NCBI RefSeq assembly: GCF_009727155.1 | Contig: NZ_WNWM01000002.1 | Coordinates: 372,001-436,000, forward strand | Reading direction: 5' to 3' | Length of the DNA: 64,000 nucleotides | From: Pseudoduganella dura | GTDB taxonomy: Bacteria; Pseudomonadota; Gammaproteobacteria; Burkholderiales; Burkholderiaceae_D | Part shown: positions 1 through 9,279 of the stretch, in pieces | Layout: each line of letters starts with the position of its first letter | How positions within the stretch are numbered: position 1 is the first letter of the stretch | Position numbers and translations under genes: made by a program | Notes under the pieces: model-generated | Told to the model about the DNA's origin: nothing | What the model saw: the letters and a program-made list of their open reading frames with translations, nothing else | Databases searched by the model: none

Positions 1-734
1 CGATGGTGGAAGCCGTCACGGAAAGCTGGCGCGACATGCTGCGCGTGGTGTGCATGTCGTTCATGAACGTGATCCCCGTGGTGACGTCGATCTTCGGCGC
101 CGCGTACGCGGTGCAGGCCGGCTACGGCATCGGCTTCTCGAAGGATGTCTACCTGTGGATTCCCGTGCTGGGCAACTGCCTGGCCGTGCTGGTGATTCCG
201 GTCGTCGGCACCCTCGCCGACAAGTTCGGCCGCAAGCCGCCGATCATCGCCGGCGCCCTGCTCTCTGGCCTGCTGTCGTTCGGCTACCTGTACGCGATCA
301 GCATCCACAACGTGCCGCTGGCGATCGCGATGTCGCTGCTGATGTGGGGCGTCGTCTACCAGGGCTACAACGCGGTGTTCCCCAGCTTCTACCCGGAGCT
401 GTTCCCGACCCGCACCCGCGTCTCGGCGATGGCCATCTCGCAGAACCTGGGCACGCTGGTGACGGCGATGCTGCCGGCGGTCTTCGCCTTCGTGGCGCCG
501 CCAGGCGCCAACGACATCCCGCTGAAGGTCGGCGCGATCACGTTCGGCGTGACCGTGATCGCCGCGCTGGCCTGCATGTCGGCGCGCGAAACCTACCGGA
601 TCAGGATGGAAGACCTGGGCAACCCGGATGCGGTGCCGATGCCGAGGGAAGAGTACCAGCGGCTGCGCAAGGCCAGCGCCGCACCCGTCAAGGGCCGGCA
701 GGAGGCAGGCACGGCGCATGGCGTCGGAACCTGA
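1..734 (+). CDS. MFS transporter of the metabolite:H+ symporter type, C-terminal part
   Basis: The gene enters from the left edge, so the N-terminal half is missing. The visible 243 residues show about five or six membrane segments and a cytoplasmic DKFGRKP loop, the MFS signature between helices. The PSFYPELFPTRTRVS stretch is typical of the metabolite:H+ symporter family, which carries dicarboxylates, shikimate or aromatic acids. The tail is hydrophilic and charged. Its place beside pobA and the pca genes suggests an organic or aromatic acid as substrate, but this is inference. The stop is followed by a strong terminator hairpin shared with convergent pobA. Confidence 0.85.
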   Translation, partial: MVEAVTESWRDMLRVVCMSFMNVIPVVTSIFGAAYAVQAGYGIGFSKDVYLWIPVLGNCLAVLVIPVVGTLADKFGRKPPIIAGALLSGLLSFGYLYAISIHNVPLAIAMSLLMWGVVYQGYNAVFPSFYPELFPTRTRVSAMAISQNLGTLVTAMLPAVFAFVAPPGANDIPLKVGAITFGVTVIAALACMSARETYRIRMEDLGNPDAVPMPREEYQRLRKASAAPVKGRQEAGTAHGVGT

Positions 735-764
735 CGCTCCTACGATTTGATATCGCGCAGACGA

Positions 765-795
765 TGTCCTGGGGCCTGGCCCCAGGACATTTTTT
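765..795. terminator. Bidirectional terminator hairpin, copy 1 of a dispersed repeat
   Basis: A perfect 12-bp inverted repeat (TGTCCTGGGGCC / GGCCCCAGGACA around one T) is followed by six T residues. It lies between the convergent MFS gene and pobA. The same core occurs twice more near 50.2 kb, also followed by a CATT..TTGAT sequence, so it is a repeated element as well as a likely Rho-independent terminator. Confidence 0.8.
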
Positions 796-840
796 GATGA
801 AACACAAACCGCGCGCAAGTTGCGCGCGAATCCTCCCGCT

Positions 841-3067
<2,227 letters not shown>

Positions 3068-3568
3068 GCCACAGGGCAAGGCGCATCGTCGAAGAGCGTA
3101 CTTCAGAACATCTGATATGAAAGCAAATGGCGTACGCTGAGCCATTGCGACTGGCCACTCTCGGCTGGGGCAGACGCATGGCAGGATCACCTACAGGTTC
3201 AACGCGACAGCCAAATCAGTGCGGCCAATAAATATCTTTTGCCTCAAGGCGCAGTCAGAGAACTTTAATCAGCGATCTGGCGTGGCACCGATCGGCCATT
3301 GGTGACAGTTCACGACTTTTCCAGCTCGGCGATCTGTTACGCTCAACCGAGCGGCCGCAATCGGTCTATTGTGTTGAAAAACACAGGAGCAGTTCTCACT
3401 GGCAATGAAAGATCGATAACTCGGCTTTTCAGAATGCTCATCATGGCCTGATTATGGATCGGTTGGAGCGTCGACGTGAAAAAGATTCGCTTGAACATTT
3501 GTCGGGCGACTTTTCCGACAGGATAGGCCAGAAGCGGCCAAAACATACCCACGAGCGGAGCCTGAGGC
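3068..3568. other. Gene-free left half of an accessory island
   Basis: About 500 bases with clearly lower GC than the flanks and no supportable gene. Short open frames exist on both strands, but none has a recognisable product or ribosome site. A small hairpin (GTGTT-GAAA-AACAC, 3371-3384) lies in a stretch that looks like the flank of a transposable element, but no transposase remains. The region probably contains old insertion debris between the pob and pca clusters. Confidence 0.4.
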
Positions 3569-3577
3569 GTGAAAGCA

Positions 3578-4054
3578 ATGGAACGCATTGACACCCTGGA
3601 AAATTTGGAGAAGTTCCTTGAGGTGGACCTAGGATGGTACGCACTGAAACCAAGAATTGACCATCCTGGAATCCGCATATCTGACACATGCGATAACATC
3701 GCGCGGTATATCAAGAAAGGCGACAGAGACGCAGCAAGAGTTGGGTATCAAATAATCGCGAGAGACCCGCACCTTCCCTTCGGAAAGCTCATAAAAAGCG
3801 GAATTGCGCGCGCATTGAGACAACATATCGATCTGATGTCTCCGATGGAAAGAGCCGGATTTACTAAAAAAACATCGGATCTTCTGAATCTTCCGTTCTG
3901 CCCTCGCGAGACTGAGGACTACTGCAAGGTCGTGAGGAAACTTGGACCGGAAGCCATGCGATTCGTTGTAGAAAATACGCACGCAAAAAATGAAAAATCC
4001 ATGCGGCTTTTGGTATACCTGAGTCAATCAAGTACATTGTGGGAAGGCATGTAA
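3578..4054 (+). CDS. Hypothetical protein in an AT-richer island
   Basis: A 158-residue soluble protein that I do not recognise. It has no signal peptide, membrane segment or metal-binding cluster. It is rich in charged and basic residues, for example ARYIKKGDRDAARVGYQ and GIARALRQH, and is probably mainly alpha-helical. Two starts are possible, GTG 3569 and ATG 3578; TGAGG at 3563-3567 favours ATG 3578. Codon use and GC are unlike the neighbours, and it is flanked on both sides by non-coding debris, so horizontal acquisition is likely. It has no partner gene, so it is not a visible toxin-antitoxin pair. Coding status rests on frame length and the ribosome site. Confidence 0.6.
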   Translation: MERIDTLENLEKFLEVDLGWYALKPRIDHPGIRISDTCDNIARYIKKGDRDAARVGYQIIARDPHLPFGKLIKSGIARALRQHIDLMSPMERAGFTKKTSDLLNLPFCPRETEDYCKVVRKLGPEAMRFVVENTHAKNEKSMRLLVYLSQSSTLWEGM

Positions 4055-4330
4055 TTTCGTAGGTAAAAGTCCGCCATTACAAGACGTTAATGTCCGAAGT
4101 GCGACGCGTCCGGTGGCATGTTGCCACGCCAAGTGCAGCAATGGATGGCATGCCAGCCTACGAGGAGACCGCCTCGTAACGCAAGTAACAAGACGGGATG
4201 GCGGTTGGTGGCCGCTGTCTCTGCAACCTGCCCCAGTCATGAACCGCTGCCGGCAAGATCACCGTTCCTTTCCTTGCTCCAAGTAACGCGGTAACAGATC
4301 CTGTGCGAGCGCACGGCTGATAAGCCAAGC
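4055..4330 (+). other. Structured non-coding segment, possible 5' fragment of a group II intron
   Basis: No gene is visible. From 4099 the plus strand begins GTGCGAC, the usual 5' end of bacterial group II introns. It continues with several self-complementary stretches, such as GTGGCA-TGT-TGCCAC near 4111-4127 and ACGAGG-AGACCG-CCTCGT near 4159-4176, and repeated AAGTAAC strings. This resembles intron domain I. No reverse transcriptase or 3' end follows, because the sequence meets the end of the pca regulator gene, so it would be a truncated remnant. The assignment is tentative. Confidence 0.3.
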
Positions 4331-4344
4331 CGATCGTGAAGTAC

Positions 4345-5112
4345 CTACAGCAGCGCCGACAATTCAGCCTGTATTTTCACCATCGCCGGCAGGCACCGCT
4401 CCACCAGCGCATCGAGCGGCATCCGTCCCTCGTGCACGCTGACATTCATCGCGGCCACGATGTCGCCCCTGAAATTGCGCAGCGGTACGGCGATCGCCCG
4501 CAGCCCCAGCTCCAGTTCCTGGTCGACCACCGCGTAGCCCTGCTCGCGCGCCCGCGCGATTTCCAGCGCCAGCCGTTCGCGGTGCACGATCGTGTGCGCG
4601 GTGATCCGCTCCGGCTCGACGGTGGCCAGGTAGCGCTCCACTTCGCCTGGTGCCAGATACGACAGCAGCACGCGGCCGTTCGCGGTGCAGTAGGCGGGCA
4701 CGCGCGTGCCCGGCTGCAGCGTGGTCGATACCAGCCGCCCGGCGCTGACGGCCGCCACGCAGACCAGTTGCCCGTCGTCGAGCACGCCGCACGATGCCGC
4801 CTCGCCCAGCGAGTAAGCTAGCCGGTACAGCAGCGGCTGCGCAATGCGCGGCAGGCGCGCCGAATGCAGGTAGGACTGCCCCAGCCGCAGCACGGCCGGC
4901 GTCAGCGAAAACAGCTTGTTCTCGTGCCGCATATAGCCCAGGTGTGTCAGCGTGATCAGGTAGCGGCGCGCCGCGGCGCGCGTCAGGCCCGTATGCTCGG
5001 CCACTTCGGCGATCGTCAACCGCGCACGCTCCTGGTCGAATGCCTCGATCACCTGCAAACCTTTTTCCAGCCCGGCGACGAGGTCGCGCGGATGCGGTAC
5101 TGCCTGTTCCAT
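4345..5112 (-). CDS. IclR-family regulator of the pcaHGB-pcaCD operon
   Basis: A 255-residue IclR-type regulator with an N-terminal winged helix-turn-helix (LTIAEVAEHTGLTRAAARR, about residues 32-50) and a C-terminal effector domain with the RVPAYCTANGRVLLSYL stretch common to PcaR/PcaU/PobR proteins. The frame stays open far upstream; ATG 5112 gives the family length of about 255. It is divergent from pcaH, and two 15-bp inverted repeats (5130-5144, 5242-5256) occupy the shared gap, so it probably controls pcaHGB-CD and itself. A second, distinct IclR protein lies at 19.4 kb with a different operator sequence, so I avoid choosing between the names PcaR and PcaU here. Confidence 0.88.
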   Translation of the reverse strand: MEQAVPHPRDLVAGLEKGLQVIEAFDQERARLTIAEVAEHTGLTRAAARRYLITLTHLGYMRHENKLFSLTPAVLRLGQSYLHSARLPRIAQPLLYRLAYSLGEAASCGVLDDGQLVCVAAVSAGRLVSTTLQPGTRVPAYCTANGRVLLSYLAPGEVERYLATVEPERITAHTIVHRERLALEIARAREQGYAVVDQELELGLRAIAVPLRNFRGDIVAAMNVSVHEGRMPLDALVERCLPAMVKIQAELSALL

Positions 5113-5129
5113 CAGAAATCTCCTGTTTT

Positions 5130-5144
5130 GTGCGAGTATCGCAC
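5130..5144. promoter_or_regulatory. Candidate IclR operator 1 upstream of pcaH
   Basis: GTGCGAGTATCGCAC is a perfect 6-bp inverted repeat around three bases. It has the same geometry as the known 15-bp PcaR/PcaU/PobR-type site GTTCGATAATCGAAC, with T to G and A to C changes in the arms. A further GTGCGCAC half-site lies at 5150-5157. It sits just upstream of the IclR gene start. Confidence 0.7.
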
Positions 5145-5241
5145 ATAGTGTGCGCACTGCGGATGGCACTGTGTTCGGCTGGCTTGAACGATTGGGAGGC
5201 AACGCCATAAGATGGCTGCACTCAACCCCGCATCCATTACA

Positions 5242-5256
5242 GTGCGCAATGCGCAC
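5242..5256. promoter_or_regulatory. Candidate IclR operator 2, immediately before the pcaH ribosome site
   Basis: GTGCGCAATGCGCAC repeats the 6-3-6 inverted layout of the site at 5130. It ends one base before the GAGGAG ribosome site of pcaH. Binding here would block transcription start or elongation, so it looks like a repression site. Confidence 0.65.
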
Positions 5257-5268
5257 GAGGAGACCCCA

Positions 5269-5967
5269 GTGAAATTCGATTCCGTCCCATCCGGCGTGTA
5301 TCCGGAACTCGTCTATCCCGAATACAAATCCACCGTCAAGCGCGGCCCGTTGCAGCCGCTGCTGCGCGTGGACGCGGCGCTGCCCGTCACGGAAAACATC
5401 GCCACGCCGCCCGCGCTCCTGCTGCCCGGCGACATCGACCTGACCCGCCCCGAAGGCTGCGACGGCGAGGCCATCGGCGAGCGCATCGTCGTGACCGGCC
5501 GCGTGACTGATGAAGACGGCAAGCCGGTGCGCAATTCGCTGGTCGAAGTCTGGCAATGCAACGCGGCGGGCCGCTACCGCCACAAGAAAGACCAGCACAA
5601 CGCGCCGCTCGACCCGAATTTCAACGGCTGGGGCAAGATGCTGACGGACGACGAAGGTCGCTACCGCTTCGTCACCGTCAAGCCCGGGCCGTACCCCTGG
5701 GGCAACCACCACAAGGCGTTCCGTCCGGCGCACATCCACTTTTCGCTGTTCGGCAACGTATATGCGCAGCGCCTGGTCACGCAGATGTATTTCCCGAACG
5801 ACCCGCTGTTCGACTACGATCCAATCTTCCAGAGCGTGCCGGACGAAGCCGCGCGCCAGCGCCTGATCTCGCGCTTCTCCATCGAGGAAACGATGCACGA
5901 GCACCTGCTCGGCTACGAATTCGACATCGTCCTGCGCGGACGCGACGCCACCCCGATGGGCCTGTAA
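5269..5967 (+). CDS. pcaH: Protocatechuate 3,4-dioxygenase beta subunit
   Basis: The iron-bearing subunit of the enzyme that opens protocatechuate to 3-carboxy-cis,cis-muconate. With a start at GTG 5269 the protein has 232 residues. The Fe(III) ligands are visible as Tyr103 (GRYRH), Tyr142 (GPYPW), His155 and His157 (AHIHFS). Their spacing of 39, 13 and 2 matches Tyr408/Tyr447/His460/His462 of the Pseudomonas enzyme. An in-frame ATG at 5212 would give 251 residues but lacks a well-placed ribosome site and would swallow operator 2. GAGGAG at 5257-5262 fits GTG 5269. First gene of the pcaHGB-CD operon. Confidence 0.96.
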   Translation: MKFDSVPSGVYPELVYPEYKSTVKRGPLQPLLRVDAALPVTENIATPPALLLPGDIDLTRPEGCDGEAIGERIVVTGRVTDEDGKPVRNSLVEVWQCNAAGRYRHKKDQHNAPLDPNFNGWGKMLTDDEGRYRFVTVKPGPYPWGNHHKAFRPAHIHFSLFGNVYAQRLVTQMYFPNDPLFDYDPIFQSVPDEAARQRLISRFSIEETMHEHLLGYEFDIVLRGRDATPMGL

Positions 5968-5977
5968 GGAGACAGAC

Positions 5978-6508
5978 ATGAACGCACCTGCAAACGCACC
6001 TGTAAACAAGATCACCACCTCGCAAACCATCGGCCCGTTCTCGCACGAAGCGTGGCAATGGAGCGTCGACCTCACCGCCAATGTCGAGACGACGGCGCCG
6101 ACCGTCACCGTGCGCGGCGTCATCTACGACGGCGACGGCACGCCGGTCAACGACGCCCAGCTGGAAGCCTGGAACCCGCATGCCCTCGAAGCCGAGGCAC
6201 AGGTGGCGATCCCGGGATTCCGCCGCGTGCCCAGCGGCGAAGCCGGCGGGTTCGAGTTCCGCCTGTCGCGCCCCGCCGACGCGCCCGCCGACGCACCCGC
6301 CGCCTTCGTCACGATCTTTGCCCGCGGCCTGGTCAAGCACCAGTTCACCGCCGTGTTCCTGGAAGACGCGCCGCTGTCGCCGATCCTCGCGCAGGTTCCC
6401 GAAGCGCGCCGCGGCACCCTGCTGGCGCGCCGCCAGCCGGACGGCAGCTACCGCTGGGACATCCGCATGCAGGGCGACGGGGAGACCGTGTTCTTCGATT
6501 ACACGTGA
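5978..6508 (+). CDS. pcaG: Protocatechuate 3,4-dioxygenase alpha subunit
   Basis: A 176-residue intradiol dioxygenase-fold subunit that pairs with PcaH; it lacks the iron ligands and helps form the substrate pocket. The TSQTIGPFSHEAW start of the fold, the GDGTPVNDAQLEAWNPHA strand region and the FARGLVKHQFTAVFLED stretch are typical. It starts ten bases after pcaH behind AAGGAG and is followed eight bases later by pcaB, so the three are translated from one message. Confidence 0.96.
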   Translation: MNAPANAPVNKITTSQTIGPFSHEAWQWSVDLTANVETTAPTVTVRGVIYDGDGTPVNDAQLEAWNPHALEAEAQVAIPGFRRVPSGEAGGFEFRLSRPADAPADAPAAFVTIFARGLVKHQFTAVFLEDAPLSPILAQVPEARRGTLLARRQPDGSYRWDIRMQGDGETVFFDYT

Positions 6509-6515
6509 GGGCGGC

Positions 6516-7901
6516 ATGAGCGTATCGATCTTCGACAGCTTCCTCACGACACCCGGGATGATCGCGGTGTTCGACGATGCCGCGATCGTCCAGGGCATGT
6601 TCCGCTTCGAGCAGTCGCTCGCCGCCGCGCAGGCGGCCGAGGGGCTGATTCCGGCTGCCGCGGCGCGCGCCATCGCCGGCGTCTGCAATGCGCAGCTGTA
6701 TGACATCCCGGCGCTGATCGCGGCCAGCCGCCGCGCCGGCAGCCTGGCCATCCCGCTGGTCAAGGAGCTCACGAAAACCGTCGCGCTGTACGACAAGGAC
6801 AGCGCGGCCTTCGTCCACTGGGGCAGCACCAGCCAGGACGTGGTCGATACCGCGCTGGTGCTGGCCACCCGCGAAGCACTGAAGCTGATCGACGACGGCC
6901 TGGCGCAGTTGTCCGCCAGCCTGCTGTCGCTTGCGGAAGCGCACGTGGATACGCCGGTGCTGGCGCGCACGCTGATGCAGCCGGCGCAGGTAACGAGCTT
7001 CGGCTGGAAAGTGCTGGGCTGGACCGCGCCTCTGCTGCGCGCGCGCGAACGGCTGCGCGATGCCGCGGGCCGCGCGCTGCAATTGCAGCTGGGCGGCGCC
7101 GTTGGCACGCTGGCCGTGATGGGCGAGCACGGCGATGCCGTCGCACGCCGGCTGGCGGACGACCTTGGCCTGAAAGTGGCGGACGCGCCGTGGCACACGC
7201 AGCGCGACGAATGGGTGCGCCTCGGCCTCGAAGTGGCGGTGCTCACGGGCAGCCTGGGCAAGATCGCCACCGACCTGTCGCTGATGGCGCAGGGCGAGGT
7301 CGGCGAGCTGGCCGAACCGTCCGGCAACGGCCGCGGCGGCTCTTCGGCGATGCCGCACAAGCGCAATCCCGTGTCGGCGATGATCGCGCTGGCCGCCGCC
7401 GCCCGCACGCCACAGCACGCGGCATCGCTGCTGGGCGCAATGGGCCAGCAACACGAGCGCGGCCTGGGCAACTGGCAGGCCGAGCTGGCCGAGTGGCCGC
7501 AGCTGTTCATCAGCGCGCACGGCGCACTGCAGGCCCTGAACGACGCCTTCGCCGGCCTGACGGTCGATACCGGCCGCATGCTGCGCAACATCGATGCGCT
7601 GCAGGGGCTGATCTTCGCCGAGGCCCTGTCGATCGCGCTGGCCGAATTCATCGGCCGGCCCGCAGCGCATGAATTCGTCGAGGGCCTGACACGCCGCGCG
7701 GTGGCGGAAAACCGCCACCTGGCCGACCTGCTGCCGGAAGCCGTGCTTGCCAGTGACTCGCTGCGCGGGCGCTGCGATCCCTCAACCCTGCTGGCCCTGT
7801 TCGATCCGGTCGCCGCCGCCGCCTCGGCACGCCGGCTGGCCGGACGGCAGCTGGCGGCGCTGCGCCGGCAGGCCACATCCTTCACCACGGAATCCAGATA
7901 A
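6516..7901 (+). CDS. pcaB: 3-carboxy-cis,cis-muconate cycloisomerase
   Basis: A 461-residue member of the fumarase/aspartase superfamily that closes carboxymuconate to 4-carboxymuconolactone. The superfamily signature GSSAMPHKRNP is at residues 275-285, and the first conserved block is HWGSTSQDVVDTALVL. The frame is open upstream through pcaG, but ATG 6516 (MSVSIFDSFLTTPGM) matches the usual family start. Its TAA overlaps the ATG of the next gene (TAATG), showing tight coupling to pcaCD. Confidence 0.96.
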   Translation: MSVSIFDSFLTTPGMIAVFDDAAIVQGMFRFEQSLAAAQAAEGLIPAAAARAIAGVCNAQLYDIPALIAASRRAGSLAIPLVKELTKTVALYDKDSAAFVHWGSTSQDVVDTALVLATREALKLIDDGLAQLSASLLSLAEAHVDTPVLARTLMQPAQVTSFGWKVLGWTAPLLRARERLRDAAGRALQLQLGGAVGTLAVMGEHGDAVARRLADDLGLKVADAPWHTQRDEWVRLGLEVAVLTGSLGKIATDLSLMAQGEVGELAEPSGNGRGGSSAMPHKRNPVSAMIALAAAARTPQHAASLLGAMGQQHERGLGNWQAELAEWPQLFISAHGALQALNDAFAGLTVDTGRMLRNIDALQGLIFAEALSIALAEFIGRPAAHEFVEGLTRRAVAENRHLADLLPEAVLASDSLRGRCDPSTLLALFDPVAAAASARRLAGRQLAALRRQATSFTTESR

Positions 7902-9163
7902 TGACCTACGATCCTTTCGATCACGACTTCGAACGCGGCCTGCAGAACCGCCGCACCATCCTGGGCGACGAATGGGTGGACCGCTCGCTGAACAACGCCA
8001 ACGCGTTCAATGCCGATTTCCAGAACCTGATCACGCGCTTCGCGTGGAACGAGATCTGGGGCCGCCCCGGCCTCGAATACAAGACGCGCCGCGCCATCGT
8101 GCTGTCGATCACCATCGCGCTGGGGCGCTGGGAAGAATTCGAGCTGCACGTGCGTGCCGCGCTGCGCGCCGGCGCCACGGGCGGACTGACTCCGGATGAA
8201 ATCAAGGAAGTGCTGATGCAGTCCGCCATCTACGCCGGCGTGCCGGCCGCGAACACCGCGTTCGCGCACACGCAGCAGATCCTGCGCGAGACCGGCGACG
8301 CCGCCGCCGGCACGCTGGCACCCACGCAGCCGGGCTCGGTGCCGCACCCCGGCATTGGCCGCGCGGGCCGCACGGCCAGCCGCCCTGCCCTGCACTACAC
8401 GGTGCGCGAGCCGCGCAACGGCCAGGCGCCGCGCCGCACCGTTGTGCTCAGCCATGCACTGGGAATGGACCTGGCGATGTGGGATGGCCTGGCCAACCTG
8501 CTGGCCGAAGACAGCCGCGTGATCGCCTACGACCACCGGGGCCACGGCGGCTCGGAGGCGCCGGAAGGCGCGTACGACATGGCCGCGCTGGCCGACGATG
8601 CCGCCCGCCTGCTGCTGGAACTGGGCACCGGGCCGGTCACCTGGATCGGGCTGTCGATGGGTGGCATGGTCGGGCAGGAACTGGCGCTGCGCCATCCGGC
8701 CCTGGTGGAAGCGCTGGTCATCGCCAACTCGTCGTCAGGCTACCCGGAAGCGGCGCGGGAAGGATGGCAGCAGCGGATCGCCACAGTGCGCGAACAGGGC
8801 ATCGAAGCGATCGCCGACACCGTGATGGGCCGCTACTTCCACGAAGCGTTCCGCGGCACGCACGGCGGCACCGTGGCACGCTGGCGGCGCCGGCTGGCCA
8901 GCACCGACCCGGTGGGCTACACGGGCTGCTGCCACGCCGTCGGCAATGTCGACACGACCGCGCGCCTGCCTTCGATCGCCGTGCCGACGCTGGTCATCGC
9001 CGGCAAGCTCGACCAGGGAGCACCAGTGGCGATGTCGCAAACCATCGCCGACGCGATTCCCGGCGCACGGCTGGTCGTGCTGGCCGACGCCTCGCACATC
9101 GCGGCAATCGAGCAGCCGGCCGCCTTCGCCCGCGCCGTGCAGGCGTTCCTGCAAGAGCAGTGA
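7901..9163 (+). CDS. Fused 4-carboxymuconolactone decarboxylase / 3-oxoadipate enol-lactonase
   Basis: A 420-residue two-domain protein catalysing two successive steps from 4-carboxymuconolactone to 3-oxoadipate. Residues 1-125 are a PcaC-type decarboxylase (DFQNLITRFAWNEIWGRPGL, IALGRWEEFELH). A Pro/Ala/Gly linker follows to about 160. Residues 160-420 are an alpha/beta hydrolase of PcaD type with nucleophile Ser252 (GLSMGG), Asp371 (GKLDQG) and His399 (ASHIAAIE). The order is C then D; the actinobacterial fusion PcaL is, as I recall, in the order D then C. It closes the pcaHGB operon. Confidence 0.93.
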   Translation: MTYDPFDHDFERGLQNRRTILGDEWVDRSLNNANAFNADFQNLITRFAWNEIWGRPGLEYKTRRAIVLSITIALGRWEEFELHVRAALRAGATGGLTPDEIKEVLMQSAIYAGVPAANTAFAHTQQILRETGDAAAGTLAPTQPGSVPHPGIGRAGRTASRPALHYTVREPRNGQAPRRTVVLSHALGMDLAMWDGLANLLAEDSRVIAYDHRGHGGSEAPEGAYDMAALADDAARLLLELGTGPVTWIGLSMGGMVGQELALRHPALVEALVIANSSSGYPEAAREGWQQRIATVREQGIEAIADTVMGRYFHEAFRGTHGGTVARWRRRLASTDPVGYTGCCHAVGNVDTTARLPSIAVPTLVIAGKLDQGAPVAMSQTIADAIPGARLVVLADASHIAAIEQPAAFARAVQAFLQEQ

Positions 9164-9204
9164 CACTACAAGAAGCAGCCTGGTGTCGGATGTAGCAGCA
9201 GCCT

Positions 9205-9255
9205 GGTGTTGGACACCATTTCTGGACGGGTCATCCGGAAATGGTGTCCGACACC
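9205..9255. terminator. Long inverted repeat between convergent genes
   Basis: Arms of 22 bases (9205-9226 and 9234-9255) pair almost perfectly around a short loop; the core is GGACACCATTTC / GAAATGGTGTCC. A partial extra copy of one arm (CTGGTGTCGG) precedes it at about 9180. It separates the convergent pcaCD gene and the vanAB-linked gene and probably stops transcription from both sides. There is no T run, so this relies on hairpin strength. Confidence 0.6.
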
Positions 9256-9279
9256 GGTTTTCGCCCGCTCCAGACTTTG

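Noticed and set aside
3454..3591. 45-codon frame in the island (MDRLERRREKD...)
   Set aside because: No ribosome site, no recognisable similarity and partial overlap with the better-supported gene at 3578.
3343..3714. Insertion sequence or transposase in the island
   Set aside because: Only short, motif-free frames are present, with no DDE-type motif and no terminal inverted repeats that I could pair.
5212..5268. ATG 5212 as the start of pcaH
   Set aside because: The purine-rich stretch is too far away, the extension is not typical of PcaH, and it would include a symmetric operator; GTG 5269 has an ideal ribosome site.
5777..8695. Long minus-strand open frame (972 codons) opposite pcaHGB-CD
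   Set aside because: Low-complexity Arg/Ala/Ser composition with no motif, while the opposite strand encodes four complete pathway enzymes.
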